A DNA stretch of 56,957 nt from Priapulus caudatus (GCF_000485595.1 NW_014577109.1:379826-436782); one strand, 5' to 3'. Numbered from the stretch's first letter, positions 21,501 through 56,957 are shown. Notes: a model not told the origin generated them from the sequence alone. A program made the numbers and translations.

Positions 21501-21810
21501 GTAAATAGATTTCGTATTTAGTTAGAAGTATATTTTATTGAAACGCTTCAAGTGCCTGTGGCAAGAAAGCCCGCCTCTCTGCACTGGCACTATTGCTAGC
21601 AGTCAATTTATATCGCCGGTAAGTTTGTCAAAAGCTGTAATCCGCGCGTGTGAATAGTCTCGTGTTCACGCCGCCAAGTCTACACAGTCGTTGTCAAGTA
21701 TACGATCGTTTATAATGGCGACAGTAGCAACAGCGACTATACGTACAGTAAATAGATTTCGTATTTATTTAGCATTATATTTTATTGAAACGCTCCAAGT
21801 GCCTGTGTCC
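21501..21810. repeat. Two ~60-bp direct repeats 247 bp apart
   Basis: GTAAATAGATTTCGTATTTA followed by TATATTTTATTGAAACGCTYC and AAGTGCCTGTG occurs at about 21501-21562 and 21748-21810. Confidence 0.7.
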
Positions 21811-22094
21811 ATACTCTATTGTACTGTGGTTTATGCAGTTCGCTCAGCACAAATCGATATACAGTGAACTATCGATTGTCACTCTATTGAATTTTCTACC
21901 TCTTCGAATTCAGCTAGAAAAAGTAACTACTTTCTTTATAATCCTCTCGTGCATGATTAAAATTTCGCAAAATAAAGTATCAAATTTACCATTGAATATT
22001 AACATTAAACCCCCAAAATTGCTCTACAACAGGCTACTGCCCAAATGGCTCGCATAACTATATCCCCTGTGTAAAAACTACCGCAGCCGATCTC

Positions 22095-22335
22095 ATGACA
22101 GTTATTACCTCCGCGCAACGGAGGTCATGTAATCGGTTTCGTGTGTGTGTTCGTGTGTGTGTGTGTAGCGTTGGCGCGATCGATTCAGCAGCAGCTCGCC
22201 TTAGGGCGTCCAGTCAGCAGCAGCTCGCCTTAGGGCGTCCAGTCAGCAGCAGCCAGCAGCGAGCCAGCTGTTATACACATACATGTTACACGCTCGCGGA
22301 GGTATGCACTGTTAAAGCATGTGAAGAGTGAACGG
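22095..22335 (-). repeat. Partial copy of the foldback arm family, uninterrupted site
   Basis: On the + strand, TTATACACATACATGTTACA, then CGCTCGCGGAGGTATGCACT, matches the right foldback arm near 56650-56790 without the hairpin element. A TG-rich tract and GCAGCAGCTCGCCTTAGGGC units (duplicated) precede it, as in the large structure. Confidence 0.75.
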
Positions 22336-25300
22336 AATGACCTCTCTATTCCTCTACAGAACCTTACCCTATAACCAGATGGTGCCAGATAAGTTTAATA
22401 TGAGAAGATCTGTATAACTATATTGTATATTAGGCTGTTGGCGAGCAAGCGCCTGAAAATGAGGCGCACGAACATGCTGGCCACGCTAAGGAGAGCTCGC
22501 AGCACGATAGATTAACCATGGCGACATGCTGTTCGTCAGTTGTCGGTTCGTTTAATAAGTCTCGCGGTGACCGCAGCTGCCGGTTCACCCAATGTCCTGA
22601 TCTGAACAAGAGCCCCTCGGCGCTTTTGTTACTACGCGAACGCCCCCCCCCCACCCCACCCTACCCTTTCCCCACTCATTCTCTGTTCATCATTTCCTCG
22701 TTCCCGTTAGCTAGTCGTTCGCTTGCTTTACCACACCGCCCACGCGCCTCTCTTACCCGCTCTCGTTCGTGCAATCGTGAGTTGTCTTTCACCTTCCGCA
22801 GTTTTCCGCCTTAGTTCCTTCTCGCGTACACGTCTTGCTCTACCTCACACTCACGCACATTATCCCCCCTCACACACGCACGCACGCACGCACGCACGCA
22901 CGCACACGCAGACGCGCGCGCGAATGAAACCACGCGCGAACTCGAAGACTGTATAGTTCTCTTAACTTGTCGCAAACACTGATATTCATCCTTATTGTAT
23001 GTAATTGAAATATGTTTAGTGCACATCTGGCAATCAATAAATTCGGAATATACTATACACAGAAAACGGGAAGGTTTTAGTCAAAATTTTACTAAATGTG
23101 AAAAGGCAAAGGAGACAGAAGCTTAAACATAAGAGACAAATGGTACCAAGAGCAATATTGTGCGACTGAAAGGCCGCTCCTTAGACACTGCAGTTTGCTT
23201 CGTACCCCAATGGCATCTCGACAGCACAAACCTGTAACGCAAGTTCGCTCAGTCATGTGCACACCGACGGAGGGAATCTCGAAAGAGAATCGATGCAGCA
23301 GCCTGTGTGCGTTTTATCACAAAGCTAAACATCGGATTCCGAGCTACTAAAACACAAGTAATGCGCTGCGCTCGCAGCGCGATAACCACGCCGTACGTAA
23401 CAGATTGTATCGATAGTAGTACTGGGAATTATTTCACTATATGGTAGCTGCAGCCTACGGATTGAATAAATACATCTCCTAGCGGAATACAAAGAACGGT
23501 ACGAGCAGTGTACACTAGGTATGTGACGGGCTAATTATGGTTTAAACAGACAATAATTAAATATCATATTCTCCATGACAATTGCCTATAGCTCATGGCA
23601 AACTTTCAGCAAAAATCTACGCACTTTATTTATCCACACGATACATAATACCCATTGCACAATTTGTCTGAACGCGACAACAAATGTTGAAACGGGTAAC
23701 GGCAAACAAGTTGTCGTGCGTACCATGATATACAAGTACTCAAATAATTCACAAAAATAGCCATTCATGACAGAAACACAGGTTCTCCGTTATGACTCGG
23801 GTACGATACAAACATTTACAAGCATGATTAGGAACGTGTGCTGTTGCTCAATTCCCGCTGATCATCGACGACAAGGAGGCATGAACACGACATCGCACAG
23901 CCATCTCGAAACGCATGGCCTCTCGGTTTCTCGCATAGGCAGAGCAAGGCCCTCGTTAAAAAGCTAGCGCATTATATTATGCGATATACATCTATCTATG
24001 TTGATCTGATTCGGCAGGAGGGCGGCGGACACACCGGCTGCCGGGTTTAGCCGCCAAACATAGAAGGTCGGTGACCGGAACACCGTCTACGTTCTACCCT
24101 AGGCGAGAATGCGGCTGTCGAGAGGGGTGTCGAATTAGATACCCGGGAAATATGCCGAGAAGCAGCTCTGGCTTTACGCCGTTAATTAAACATTTTCTCC
24201 GTAAAGCGGAGGCTGCGGAGATATGATGCTAACGATCTGCAAAGCTTCCCGGGGAGACACTTGTGTGTAATTACAAAATGGCTTCGTGCGTGTAACATTC
24301 AATTTTCAGCGGCGTGCGCTCCCTCGGGCCACCATCATTCGCCATTTTGGTATAATTCGCCGACTCTTGGCACGCGCGTTTGCGAAGCATCTCAGCAGCA
24401 ATACAACTGCAACCTCTTCAGCGCTAGCATTTGCCTTGCCTTCTCGCCGAGAGACGCCGCCCCCGCCTTCCCCCCCTGTTCTCCTTCTATGAGTTCCGAA
24501 CGAGTGATATTCGCTTTGCGGGTGCCGACCAACTCTTGATTCTGCACTGATAATCGCAGTTAGAGCCGCAGTACAGTAGTTTACAGCGCCGGGATGGCAC
24601 AACTCGCGGGTCGCATTTCCCTAGCAACGCAACCAGTTGTGTCACACTGATTGTGCGGCAATATATCAAGATTTAATACCGCTAATCTAATCACTGCTTC
24701 GCTGCATATAAGGATCACTAGGGACCGTTTCTATACGGTCAGAAGTCGTTCCAGAAATCGATACAACTACAATAACGGATCTACGATCGCAGCCAGGCTA
24801 GACATGAACTGTAATACAGCATGCCTAATCAACCTGCCTGCTCTACGAAGTGTAGAATTTCACCTTAACACGGTCTATGTGTCATTTATATATTTAGTCT
24901 AAGACAGACATGCATGTACAATTTAAACACGTAACACATAATACAGATTGGTTTGCACGAACAGAAACAGTTCTCAGGTTAAACCTCTGATAACAGAGTA
25001 CTCATCCCAATGACGGTATGCATCGGGAGATAATCGTTTGAAATGCGCAGTCGGATTACCACAGCGGACATCATATAATTCACAGCGCATGAGTACAGGC
25101 TTTGTCGTGCCACAGTCAACCTTACACATACCGCGTCAGTATACATCGTACACTCGCCTATACCGTGAATGTCACTACAGTGACCCGTTGTAATTCGTCA
25201 GTAGGGAAGCGCGTTAGGTACTCGAAACTGGCGTAGTCACCGATTCACCGCAGACTGCATTTCGTGGTGAAGTGTAGTCGCGGTCATCGCAGACAGTCAT

Positions 25301-26200
25301 TACAGACATGGCCGGCATATAGCGAACGTGAAAACCCCAGTTCGTGTACAGAGATACCTCCTGTCTATGAATAAAAAGTAAAATATCCACGAGATGGAAA
25401 AATCGACGAAGTAATTAATAATCCCGATGCCAGAAAAGGCTTCAAGAGGCAGGCAGGGGAAATTGCGTGATTCGGCGTATGTTTAATTAACCAAGGCTTG
25501 TGAACACGTTAAAGATCGGCCGACGTGACATGACTGGTGCATACAGGTCACGCGCGGTCGTATGTACTTATGAAAATACTAGAACTTGGTATAAACGAAC
25601 TGGTCAACCAAACGCAATCATTAGACAGGCGATACACACGTTAAAATAACTGTGGACAGAAAACGCGCATAGGACGCGTCCTTCGCGTGCTTTTCGTGTA
25701 CTGAACATATCTCCACTGTGCGACGATGCGTGTATATATACGTACCTCATATCACATACGTAGCACACATGCACAGTATATTAATATAAATCGCATCCAT
25801 TATTGTGGTCCCGCCGAGTACGGTATATATGAGGTTGACTGTATGTGGAGAGATGTAGGGAGTCTACCTGACCCCCCCCCCCAACACAAGACGGCCAGCG
25901 CAAGGTAACAGCAACTACAGTCAAAGGTAAGCCTGTACGCGCGCGCACACATACACACACCAGCAATAATTGACGGACCTTGCCACTCGGGGAAATCTAG
26001 GGTAGAGTTTCTGTTGAGATCACCTACTCACGCCCTGCAGACGTGCCACAGTCAAGACGGTCACATTGCGACGTGTGCTTGTATGCGAACATATGGCTAC
26101 GCCTATACTTGCAAGACATACATAGATGAGCTGAAATCGCAGCGTCATACACACGCGCACACACAAAAACAATTACACGGTACTTCGTTCGTCGATACAA
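22336..26200. other. Intergenic stretch, no gene recognised
   Basis: It holds an (ACGC)n tract at 22865-22905, C-rich runs at 22643-22660 and 25868-25881, and several short frames with no domain signal. I see no RNA gene or transposon here. Confidence 0.4.
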
Positions 26201-26298
26201 ACAGCCGTTACTAAACGACAAGCAACTATATCCTTATGGAGTACACAGATATTTGTAAGAAACGGGAAATCTCGATAGCAAAACACCTGCTTGTCAGG

Positions 26299-26304
26299 TT
26301 TATT
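26299..26304 (-). promoter_or_regulatory. Candidate Go alpha polyadenylation signal (AATAAA on minus strand)
   Basis: TTTATT on the + strand lies about 1.16 kb beyond the Go alpha stop. An ATTAAA variant is nearer, at 27112-27117. Neither is supported by anything beyond the hexamer. Confidence 0.2.
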
Positions 26305-27465
26305 TCCTTTGCGAAATGCGCCGGCGGCCAGCTTTCTTCCATGCTAATAGAATTATCACAAAACTGTAATTCCGTGTGTTGTTTGTGGCGTACGCGCCGC
26401 TATTTGATTCGTTTCCTCCTTGTGGTGTGACAAAAAGCGTTTGTTAGGTAAATAACATGGACACAAAAATATGTAGTGCTCTACGTTACCCAATTTCATA
26501 TACCTAAAGACACATACAACATCCTATATACACCCTGCACTTGCTCCAGATGCAAATCGTTTGCGTATAAGCTGCCAGCTGCGTGCTGGGGAGAGAGCAG
26601 GCTACCGTGACAATCAGACTGAACCAATCTTTGGTTTTCTGTTTCCAGTTAACAGTCATGCATTCTAGGGATGGTTAAACCCTGCAGTTAGATTTCCGGC
26701 ATTTAAAAACTTCAACAACGTATTTGTTACTGGCAACTTTCTCCAAACCTAAAAGCAATCATAAATTCCAGAACTCTTGAAACACTCAGTATGTAACCAC
26801 TATGCGATCGGTAGCTCTAGGCGCACACGTACGTACACTGGTTCAGCAAACTAAGTTGACATGACACTGTATTTACAAAATGCCACCGCTTCTTCATCCC
26901 TGTTGTCGTTGGCTTCTTTGCCTTGTGCATTCCTAAATCCTCACCAACGACAAAGGCATGATTTATGCAAGCATTCATTACGACTAATAAAACATCAAAA
27001 ATCTTTCATCATTGCACTTGGCTGTCCCTAACCATAATTCCTAGAGTCATTTCGACAGAATTAAGGTCATTGTGTAAATTGCTTCAACAAGACTAGACGA
27101 TTGAATATGGTTTTAATGCAATATACACCTTCCAAAAACCCTGTCTAAAATTCGGGGTTCAACCATCATAACTAAGCATCTGGACTGGACTCACTGAATA
27201 CTCATCTTCGCATTCTTAACTAACGTGTATATAACAATAAATAAAATACTCTAAATGTTCTATTGCTTATATACGGTGTATATAGTACAAATAGCCTTGC
27301 CTGTTGCCCAAACCAGTACGTGCCTTTCGCTAGACCCAAACTGTGACTCAACCTCAACACCACGTCCTAAAATTGTCTATGATATTGACACATTTGACAA
27401 TATTGGATACGCGACCACCAGATGGCACTGACGTCTCAATTACGGGCGTCACAACGTGTGCCGCA

Positions 27466-51019
<23,554 letters not shown>

Positions 51020-51704
51020 CTGAAACGAGTGAATAATCAGTTATCATCAATAAAATTTCGGCATGCCACGAAACTGCATAAAAACTGCAAACACACTTTC
51101 GAGCAACAGTGAGCCTGGCGCAAGCTATGCTATGGTTTTAGTCGCCGGATTTTAACGCAGGAAATAATCCGTGTATCCCACACAAGGATGTGCCGTCTTT
51201 GTATTCAGATGATGTTGTGTCATAGAGACATTTATGCTGTGATTTGTTACCACATATCAACAAGTAATGCTTCATTTTCGTCGTCCCAAAAAATGCGCGG
51301 CTTCCATCGGCGCTGCCATTTTGTCGATGATGTGATTTTTTCTCGATGCGGATTGGCCCGTGTAACCGGGGGTTTCCCGTTGAACACCACAGACGCTACG
51401 GTCCGATTTTATCTTTTTATTTTTGTGCGAGTTTTATCGGTAGATATCAAACCAGTTTGATATGCCCCGATCAGTAGCGGGAAAAAATCGAAGGGTAAAA
51501 ATCGCAGGATAATGAGACCGTACACGCTCCGAATTCACCCACCGGTAAGGAACGGAAAAAGTCGTACGATAAAAACCATAACGTGTGCGCCATGCAGGCT
51601 TTACATTGTTATTATCTACTGTTATTATCTACTCTTGAACATATTCATGTGACAGTTAATTATTAGGTTTCTGTAACAGCAATAGGATATCTGTATCGCT
51701 AGCT

Positions 51705-52530
51705 GTTATTGCATATTTATGCACTGGCAGTTCCAACAAATCAGTAAAAATAAAAATAATGTATAATAAATTTAATTGCAACACTAATAACTCTCCTATC
51801 TGCGGTAAACAACTCCTCACTGCAAAAGTAAGCAAAGTAAGTAAGTAACGTCGGCGCGAATGCTGACTCTCTGCACTAAGCCGGGTACTCACCATACACA
51901 ATAAGATTTATTATACATTATTTTTATTTGTACTGATTTGTTGGAACTGCCAGTGTATTTATGCGTTGTGCTCGGATATCTGATCAAATCTTATCAAATG
52001 TCAATTTGATTAGGACGTGTGATTAGTTCTATAACTTTTTTTATCCGATACTGCAGGAAGGATGACTATTATTTTCACAATATTTGAATCATTTTTTTAA
52101 TCTTATCAGATTTCAATGTGATTAGAACTCGTGATTAGTTATAAAACTTTATTTTATCCGATACTGCAGGAAGGATGACTATTATTTTCACAAAAATAAT
52201 GTATAATAAATCTTATTGCACTACCAATAACTCTCCTTTCTGCGGTAAACAACTCCTCACTGCAAAAGTAAAGCCTAACGTCGGCGCGAATGCTGACTCT
52301 CTGCACTAAGCTGCGTACTCACCATACATAATAAGATTTATTATACATTATTTTTATTTTTACTGATTTGGTGGAACTGCCAGTGTATTTATGCGTTGTG
52401 CTCGGATATCTGATCAAATCTTATCAGATGTCAATTTGATTAGAACTCGTGATTAGTTATAAAACTTTATTTTATCTGATACTGCAGGAAGGATGACTAT
52501 TATTTTCACAATATTTAAATCATTTTTAAC
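51705..52530. repeat. Nested direct and inverted repeats of an AT-rich element
   Basis: A block from about 51755 (ATAATGTATAATAAAT, CTGCGGTAAACAACTCCTCA, CGTCGGCGCGAATGCTGACT, GATACTGCAGGAAGGATGAC) is repeated from about 52195. In addition, GGCAGTTCCAACAAATCAGT near 51727 is inverted at 51930-51950. This suggests rearranged or nested copies of one element. Confidence 0.75.
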
Positions 52531-53174
52531 TAATTAATTAGATTGTATTTCAGACAAAGTAATCTAGCTGTGATGAACTTGGCAGGACTGAAGCACTTGT
52601 GCGAGGTGCATAATGCATGAATAGAATTGTTTTTAAACTTATAAATAAATTATAGGCACGTAGAATTATTCAGATTAATTATATTAGTTATTAGATTAAT
52701 CTATTCATGAATATTAAATTAGATATTCTAATCACTTAGACAATCTTTAGCAGTGGTAATGTGATAATAATATATGATCGCGAAACTAAAAAAGGTTCAT
52801 TGTAAATTTTTCCTACTTATTAGATCCACGTACGCACGCACACACGAACGCATGAACGCGGACACAGACGCAAACTCTAAGCCACGATTATCTCCGTTTT
52901 ACTATGGTGGCAATTACAGAAAAACACAAAATGGGCGGCGCTAAACTACAATGGGGAAAATTCATACAAGACTATTCCGTTTCAAGTCGCGATCTAGATA
53001 TCAAACACAATGCGAAGAACGACTCAGCCCAGGGTCCTTTATGCGGAGGTATCGACAGTACAGGGACTTGCCCCAGAATTATGCTTGCATCGCCACCTCG
53101 GCCTAGCAATAGCGCGGTCTGACGCAAGATTACCCTGTGAAAACTAGAAAGGGCAGTTGTCGCCAACTACATGT

Positions 53175-53560
53175 ATCCCCCGTGTTCTCCCCAAGGTGTG
53201 TAAGTATACGAAGTTTGGTCGCGCTAGGTCAATTAGGGGCCGAGTTATAGAGCGGAAAGGAAATATGATCAAGGTCAAGGTAAATGTCAAATAAAGGTCG
53301 TAGTGACTTGGTTTTGGTACGCGACACACCTTCTCCCCAAGATGTGTAAGTATACCAAGTTTGGTAGCACTAGGTCAATTAGGGGCCGAGTTAGAGAGAA
53401 GAAGGGAAATATGATCAAGGTCAAGGTAAAGGTCGAATAAATGTCGCAGTGACCTGGTTTTGGTACGCGACACACCTTCTCCCCAAGATGTGTAAGTATA
53501 CCAAGTTTGGTAGCGCTAAGTTAATTAGGGGTCGAGTTATAGAGCGGAAGGAAAATTGTC
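53175..53560. repeat. 146-bp tandem repeat, three units
   Basis: TTCTCCCCAAGATGTGTAAG anchors lie at 53185, 53331 and 53477, each followed by GTCAATTAGGGGCCGAGTTA and GATCAAGGTCAAGGTAAAGG. The minus-strand frames of about 62 codons repeat with the units. Confidence 0.88.
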
Positions 53561-53641
53561 TGCGGCGGTGGCGGCGGCGGCGGCGGCGGCTGGGGAGACA
53601 TGAAACCATAGTATCCCCGCCGACTTCGTCGCGGGGGATAC
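53558..53641. repeat. (GGC)n tract and GTATCCCCGCC hairpin
   Basis: GGCGGC units at about 53563-53592 are followed by a 31-bp near-palindrome at 53611-53641 (GTATCCCCGC...GCGGGGGATAC). It closes the 146-bp tandem array and may be the end of the same dispersed element. Confidence 0.65.
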
Positions 53642-54354
53642 AATTAATATCACTATTGCCAGGACCAAATTGCTTTTCTATTGGGCGCTATACTGATACA
53701 GCGCGACGCCCACATACAGTTATGTAATTACGCGCCTAGGCCACTAGAGGGACAATATTGACCTTGGTGGCTTCTAGCGTTGGTCCATGCACTGCACTAG
53801 ATATGTGGGTCAGCAGTGTCCTCTCCATTATGGGGATAAATCTGGCAAAAGCCCCGCGCCTAGCTGTGTGTTACATCCCCCGCCGCGGGCGAGAGTGAGT
53901 GATGAGCTCCATACGCCGCCACCCACTCCCGTCCTACCTTCAGCCATTTTGTTTTGCATCTCAGAAGTTATTCGGTTTTTCATCTAGGTAATTAGCACGA
54001 TTGTATTACCGGTCTTGGGAATATTGGAAGCGATCGTTTGGCGGCATTACCATAGTTATTGTGGCCATGGTAACCGATTCGCAATATCAGTACACAATAA
54101 ATCTACGTTCTTCCGCAGGGAAAACATTGGTTAGGAAATGACCCAAGGACCAATTATTAAAGGCTGTACCTTTTTTTGGATGCAGATCCAAATTTTCCCG
54201 ATAGCTGGTGCGGAATTAAAGACACATATCGTGTTACCTAGCTTCTATTTTAAATAAGAACGTCCGATGAGGAGCCATGAACGTCAGCTGCTGTCTCAAG
54301 GTAAACAACGGCAGCACTGCGAGAAGGCAGCGACGCTTATCGACCAGCTTTCAC

Positions 54355-54600
54355 AGCTCTTGTCTCTCTTTTTCACACACACACGCTCCCGTTCTGTCCC
54401 TACGCCCCCCTCTCTCTCTTTCTCTCTCTCTCTTTCTTTCTCTCTCACTCTTTCTCTCTCTCGCGCGCGCAAGAGCGCATTTTGCCTTGACCCACACCTT
54501 CTCCGTCTTTCTCTCTTACTTTCTCTCGTTCCCCCCTCTCTACCCCTTCTCACTCCCTCTGTCAGCCCGCTTCTCTCTCTCTCCCTCTTATTGACCAACG
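54355..54600. repeat. (CT)n-rich pyrimidine tract
   Basis: CTCT/TTTC stretches are interrupted by a short CG run near 54462-54471. The plus-strand Leu/Ser-rich frames follow from this composition. Confidence 0.85.
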
Positions 54601-55246
54601 GAACGACGTACGCACATATTCAAACACGCACACACTCGTACATATTCCTAATGCATTGTTAATGCCGTTAACATCTGTATCGGATTCCATTCCACGCTTA
54701 GAGCGCACACTAGGAGGTACCGACAAGGAGGTGCATTCAAGGAACGAAAGTCAAGCAAGCGCAGTAGTTTTCAAAAATGTAAATGTCGTCTACGTAAACG
54801 TATTCTACATAGGTTTTTAAATGATCACCTCTCAAACAAATCGATAAATTAACACATGTAGACAAATTTGGTCCCATCTGTTAGCGTACGTATTACTGAT
54901 TACTTCAGATTTAAAATTACCACGACTTTGTGCTGTTATAGGCTATCAAACATTAAATGAGCAGTAATCTTGCGCCTGCATTCTTGAGATTCGCGAAAAT
55001 GAAATATAAAAAAGTTATCAAAAAACAAGTGTATGTGTTTGTATACGTAACATAAATTTTTATAGACCAGTATCTATCTCGATATGTAGAGTAGTATGTG
55101 AACGTAGTGTAGAGTATAGGGTACCGATCGATGAATCTCGCGAGAGCGAGAATTACGCGCTAGTGATAACGTAGCCATACTACGTAAACGCATCTATCTG
55201 GAATGCAGATCGACGCACATATTCGTGAAAATAATGATGTGGGGGT

Positions 55247-55729
55247 GTTCTATGACATCCCTTAATATATATGTATCTGCTGTTACGCAAGTAGTACAGG
55301 TAAGTATCGGTACGGTCGAGATAATATGAAAACGGTTAGGAAACATGTGCTTTAAACAGATAACGACGTCACGCGGGCTATAAAACACATACAAACTAGA
55401 CAGAGGGCACTCACGGAATAGTGCATACCTCCGCCAGAATGTAACATGTATCAGGAGCGTATAATGACAAATTTATAATAAATATATATATTTAAATATA
55501 TTTAATTTTATATATATAAATATATTTGTCATTATACGCTCCTGCATGTATGTGTATAACAGCTGGCTCGTCGCTCGCTGCTGGCTGCTGCTGACTCGAC
55601 GCCCTAAGGCTCGCTCGCTCGCTCGCTCGTTCGATGGCTCGCTCGCTGACACGCTCTCGTTCTCCCTCTCTCGCTCTTTCAAACTAGCTCGATCTTTCTC
55701 CCTCCCTTTCCCCTTCTCTCTATGTCTCC

Positions 55730-55740
<11 letters not shown>
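55247..55740 (+). repeat. Left arm of a large foldback (inverted repeat) structure
   Basis: From TGTTCTATGACAT (55249) through ACGACGTCACGCGGGCTATA, ACACATACAAACTAGACAGA, GCTGACACGCTCTCGTTCTC and on to a TG microsatellite, the arm is the inverse of 56466-56955. The matching continues for about 490 bp with scattered differences. A 93-bp hairpin element interrupts it at 55452-55544. Confidence 0.88.
55452..55544. mobile_element. 93-bp CAGGAG hairpin element in the left arm, 7-bp flanking repeat
   Basis: CAGGAGCGTATAATGACAAA is mirrored by TTTGTCATTATACGCTCCTG around an AT-rich centre. CATGTAT flanks it exactly (55445-55451 and 55545-55551). The family copy at 3.65 kb lacks the element and carries a single CATGTAT. 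Confidence 0.9.
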
Positions 55741-55776
<36 letters not shown>

Positions 55777-56465
55777 CGTGCGTGCGTACGTGGCGTGCGT
55801 GCGTGGTGCGTGCGTGGTGCGTGCGTGTGTTGTGTTGTGTGTGTGTGTGTGTGTGTGTGTTTTGTGTGGTGCTGTGCGTGCGTACGTGGCATGCGTTTCA
55901 TGCGTGCGTGTGTGCGTGTGTGCGCGTGTGCGCGTGTTTTGCACTAAGGCCCTTCCCACACCGACCGACGGTGACCGAGCAAGACGAAAATGTGTATTGA
56001 CTAACGAATGCAAAGAGCCGGCCAGGCGACGTAATCACACGTTCTTGCCCTTACGCGTCGTCGCGAGGGGATATCAGTGCTCATTACATGTCGTTGACTG
56101 CCGGAATGCAGCGATCAGTTTCAGTTTAAACCTACATGTTATCGTCGTCTATTGGTTACCGTGGGAAATCTCGGCGACAAATTGTCTGGGCGCGCGTGCG
56201 TGCGTGCGGGCGTGTGTGTGCGTGTTTTCTAGTGTAAGTTCTAGTGTAAGTGCGTGTGTAACTTTATTAACTAATGAAGATTACCGGGATCTGTGTGAGG
56301 AATTATTAAGACGGTGTAGTTGAACAGTAGTTGAACGGATAATCCATAGGAAGAGAGAGAGAGACGTACAGGAAAGAAGAGAGAGGGGAAGGGAAAGAGA
56401 GGGGAGTGTGTGAGATAGAGAGACACACCACACACCCCACACACACACACACACACCACACACAC
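55741..56465. other. Loop of the foldback structure with (TG)n/(CA)n
   Basis: TG- and GTGC-rich simple repeat from 55733 to about 55940 and CA-rich repeat at 56425-56470 bracket about 400 bp of unique sequence. A 195-codon frame (55736-56323) starts inside the TG repeat and shows no recognisable domain. Confidence 0.6.
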
Positions 56466-56955
56466 ACCACACAGACATAGTGAGAGACATAGAGAGAGGG
56501 GAAAGGAGGAGAAGATCGAGCGAGTCTCGAAAGAGCCGGAGATGCAGGGCGGAACGAGAGCGTGTCAGCGAGCGATCATCGACGAGCGAGCGAGCGACGG
56601 CCTAGGACGTCGAGTCAGCAGAGCCAGCAGCCGAGCGGCGAGCAGCTGTATACACATACATGCAGGAGCGTATAAGTGACAATATATTTATATATATAAT
56701 TAAATATATTTAATATATATATTTAGTTAATAAATTTGTCATTATAGCCTGATACATGCTTACATTCTGGCGGGAGGTCATGGCCTTTCCACGAGTGCCC
56801 TTGTCTAGTTTGTATGTGTTTTATAACCCGCGTGACGTCGTTTCTCGTTTAAAGCACTGTTTCCTACCGTTTTTAACTATCTCGACGCTACCGATATCTT
56901 ACTATAACTCTGGCGTAACAGCAAGTTTACATAATATTACGCATGTCATAGAACA
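56466..56955 (-). repeat. Right arm of the foldback structure (cut by window end)
   Basis: It is the inverse of the left arm, including TTTGTATGTGTTTTATAACC, CGCGTGACGTCGTTTCTCGT and ATGTCATAGAACA at the edge. The similarity reaches the window end, so the arm may extend further. It carries the corresponding hairpin insertion. Confidence 0.87.
56663..56751. mobile_element. 89-bp CAGGAG hairpin element in the right arm, 7-bp flanking repeat
   Basis: CAGGAGCGTATAAGTGACAA pairs with the inverse ending TTTGTCATTATAGCCTG, the right tip having lost some bases. ATACATG flanks it (56656-56662 and 56752-56758), the inverse of CATGTAT in the left arm, so both elements occupy the same site of the repeat. 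Confidence 0.88.
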
Positions 56956-56957
56956 GC

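Larger units (their letters stand above)
51020..55246. other. Region upstream of the visible Go alpha exons
   Basis: The missing Go alpha start and P-loop exon(s) should be on the minus strand here or further right. I found no inverse of a GAGESGKST-coding stretch. Apart from the listed repeats the stretch shows no gene. Confidence 0.5.

Overview
This window is animal nuclear DNA, most likely from a marine invertebrate; I cannot name the species. It holds two multi-exon GT-AG genes with strongly animal-type proteins, separated and interrupted by long stretches of simple repeats, minisatellites, a CR1/L2-like LINE fragment, tRNA-derived repeats and many non-autonomous DNA elements. Nothing prokaryotic is present. 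There are three assembly gaps of N (15900-16699, 28696-28782, 46329-46856).

Left part (1-9539): a nearly complete LDHD-type D-lactate dehydrogenase gene on the + strand, ten recognisable exons from 2533 to 9539. All splice phases agree and the stop is at 9537-9539. A short 5' exon with the start codon is not identified.

Middle (9540-27465): about 18 kb between two convergent genes. No further protein gene is recognised. It contains (CA)n tracts, an 81-bp minisatellite, a roughly 490-bp repeat in at least three copies around a 40-bp satellite and a gap, a 5'-truncated frameshifted LINE (about 17215-19100), a 21-bp satellite, two tRNA-like repeats and a perfect 26-bp-stem hairpin.

Right part (27466-51019): a G-protein alpha subunit of the Go class on the - strand. 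Six exons encode about the last 300 residues. The exon(s) with the start and P-loop lie beyond the window or were not found. Its 15-kb intron (35641-50877) is filled with repeats and transposon remnants.

Far right (51020-56957): tandem and inverted repeats, ending in a large foldback structure whose two arms of about 490 bp (55247-55740 and 56466-56955) face each other.

The most unusual observation is a set of very short hairpin elements (19-93 bp), most with ends like CAGGAG...CTCCTG, each flanked by an exact 7-8 bp direct repeat. I count eight. Two sit at the equivalent site of the two foldback arms, and related uninterrupted copies at 3.6 kb and 22.3 kb supply the empty site.

The two genes are not functionally linked in any way the sequence shows. 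LDHD is a mitochondrial flavoenzyme oxidising D-lactate; Go alpha is a membrane-associated signalling GTPase.
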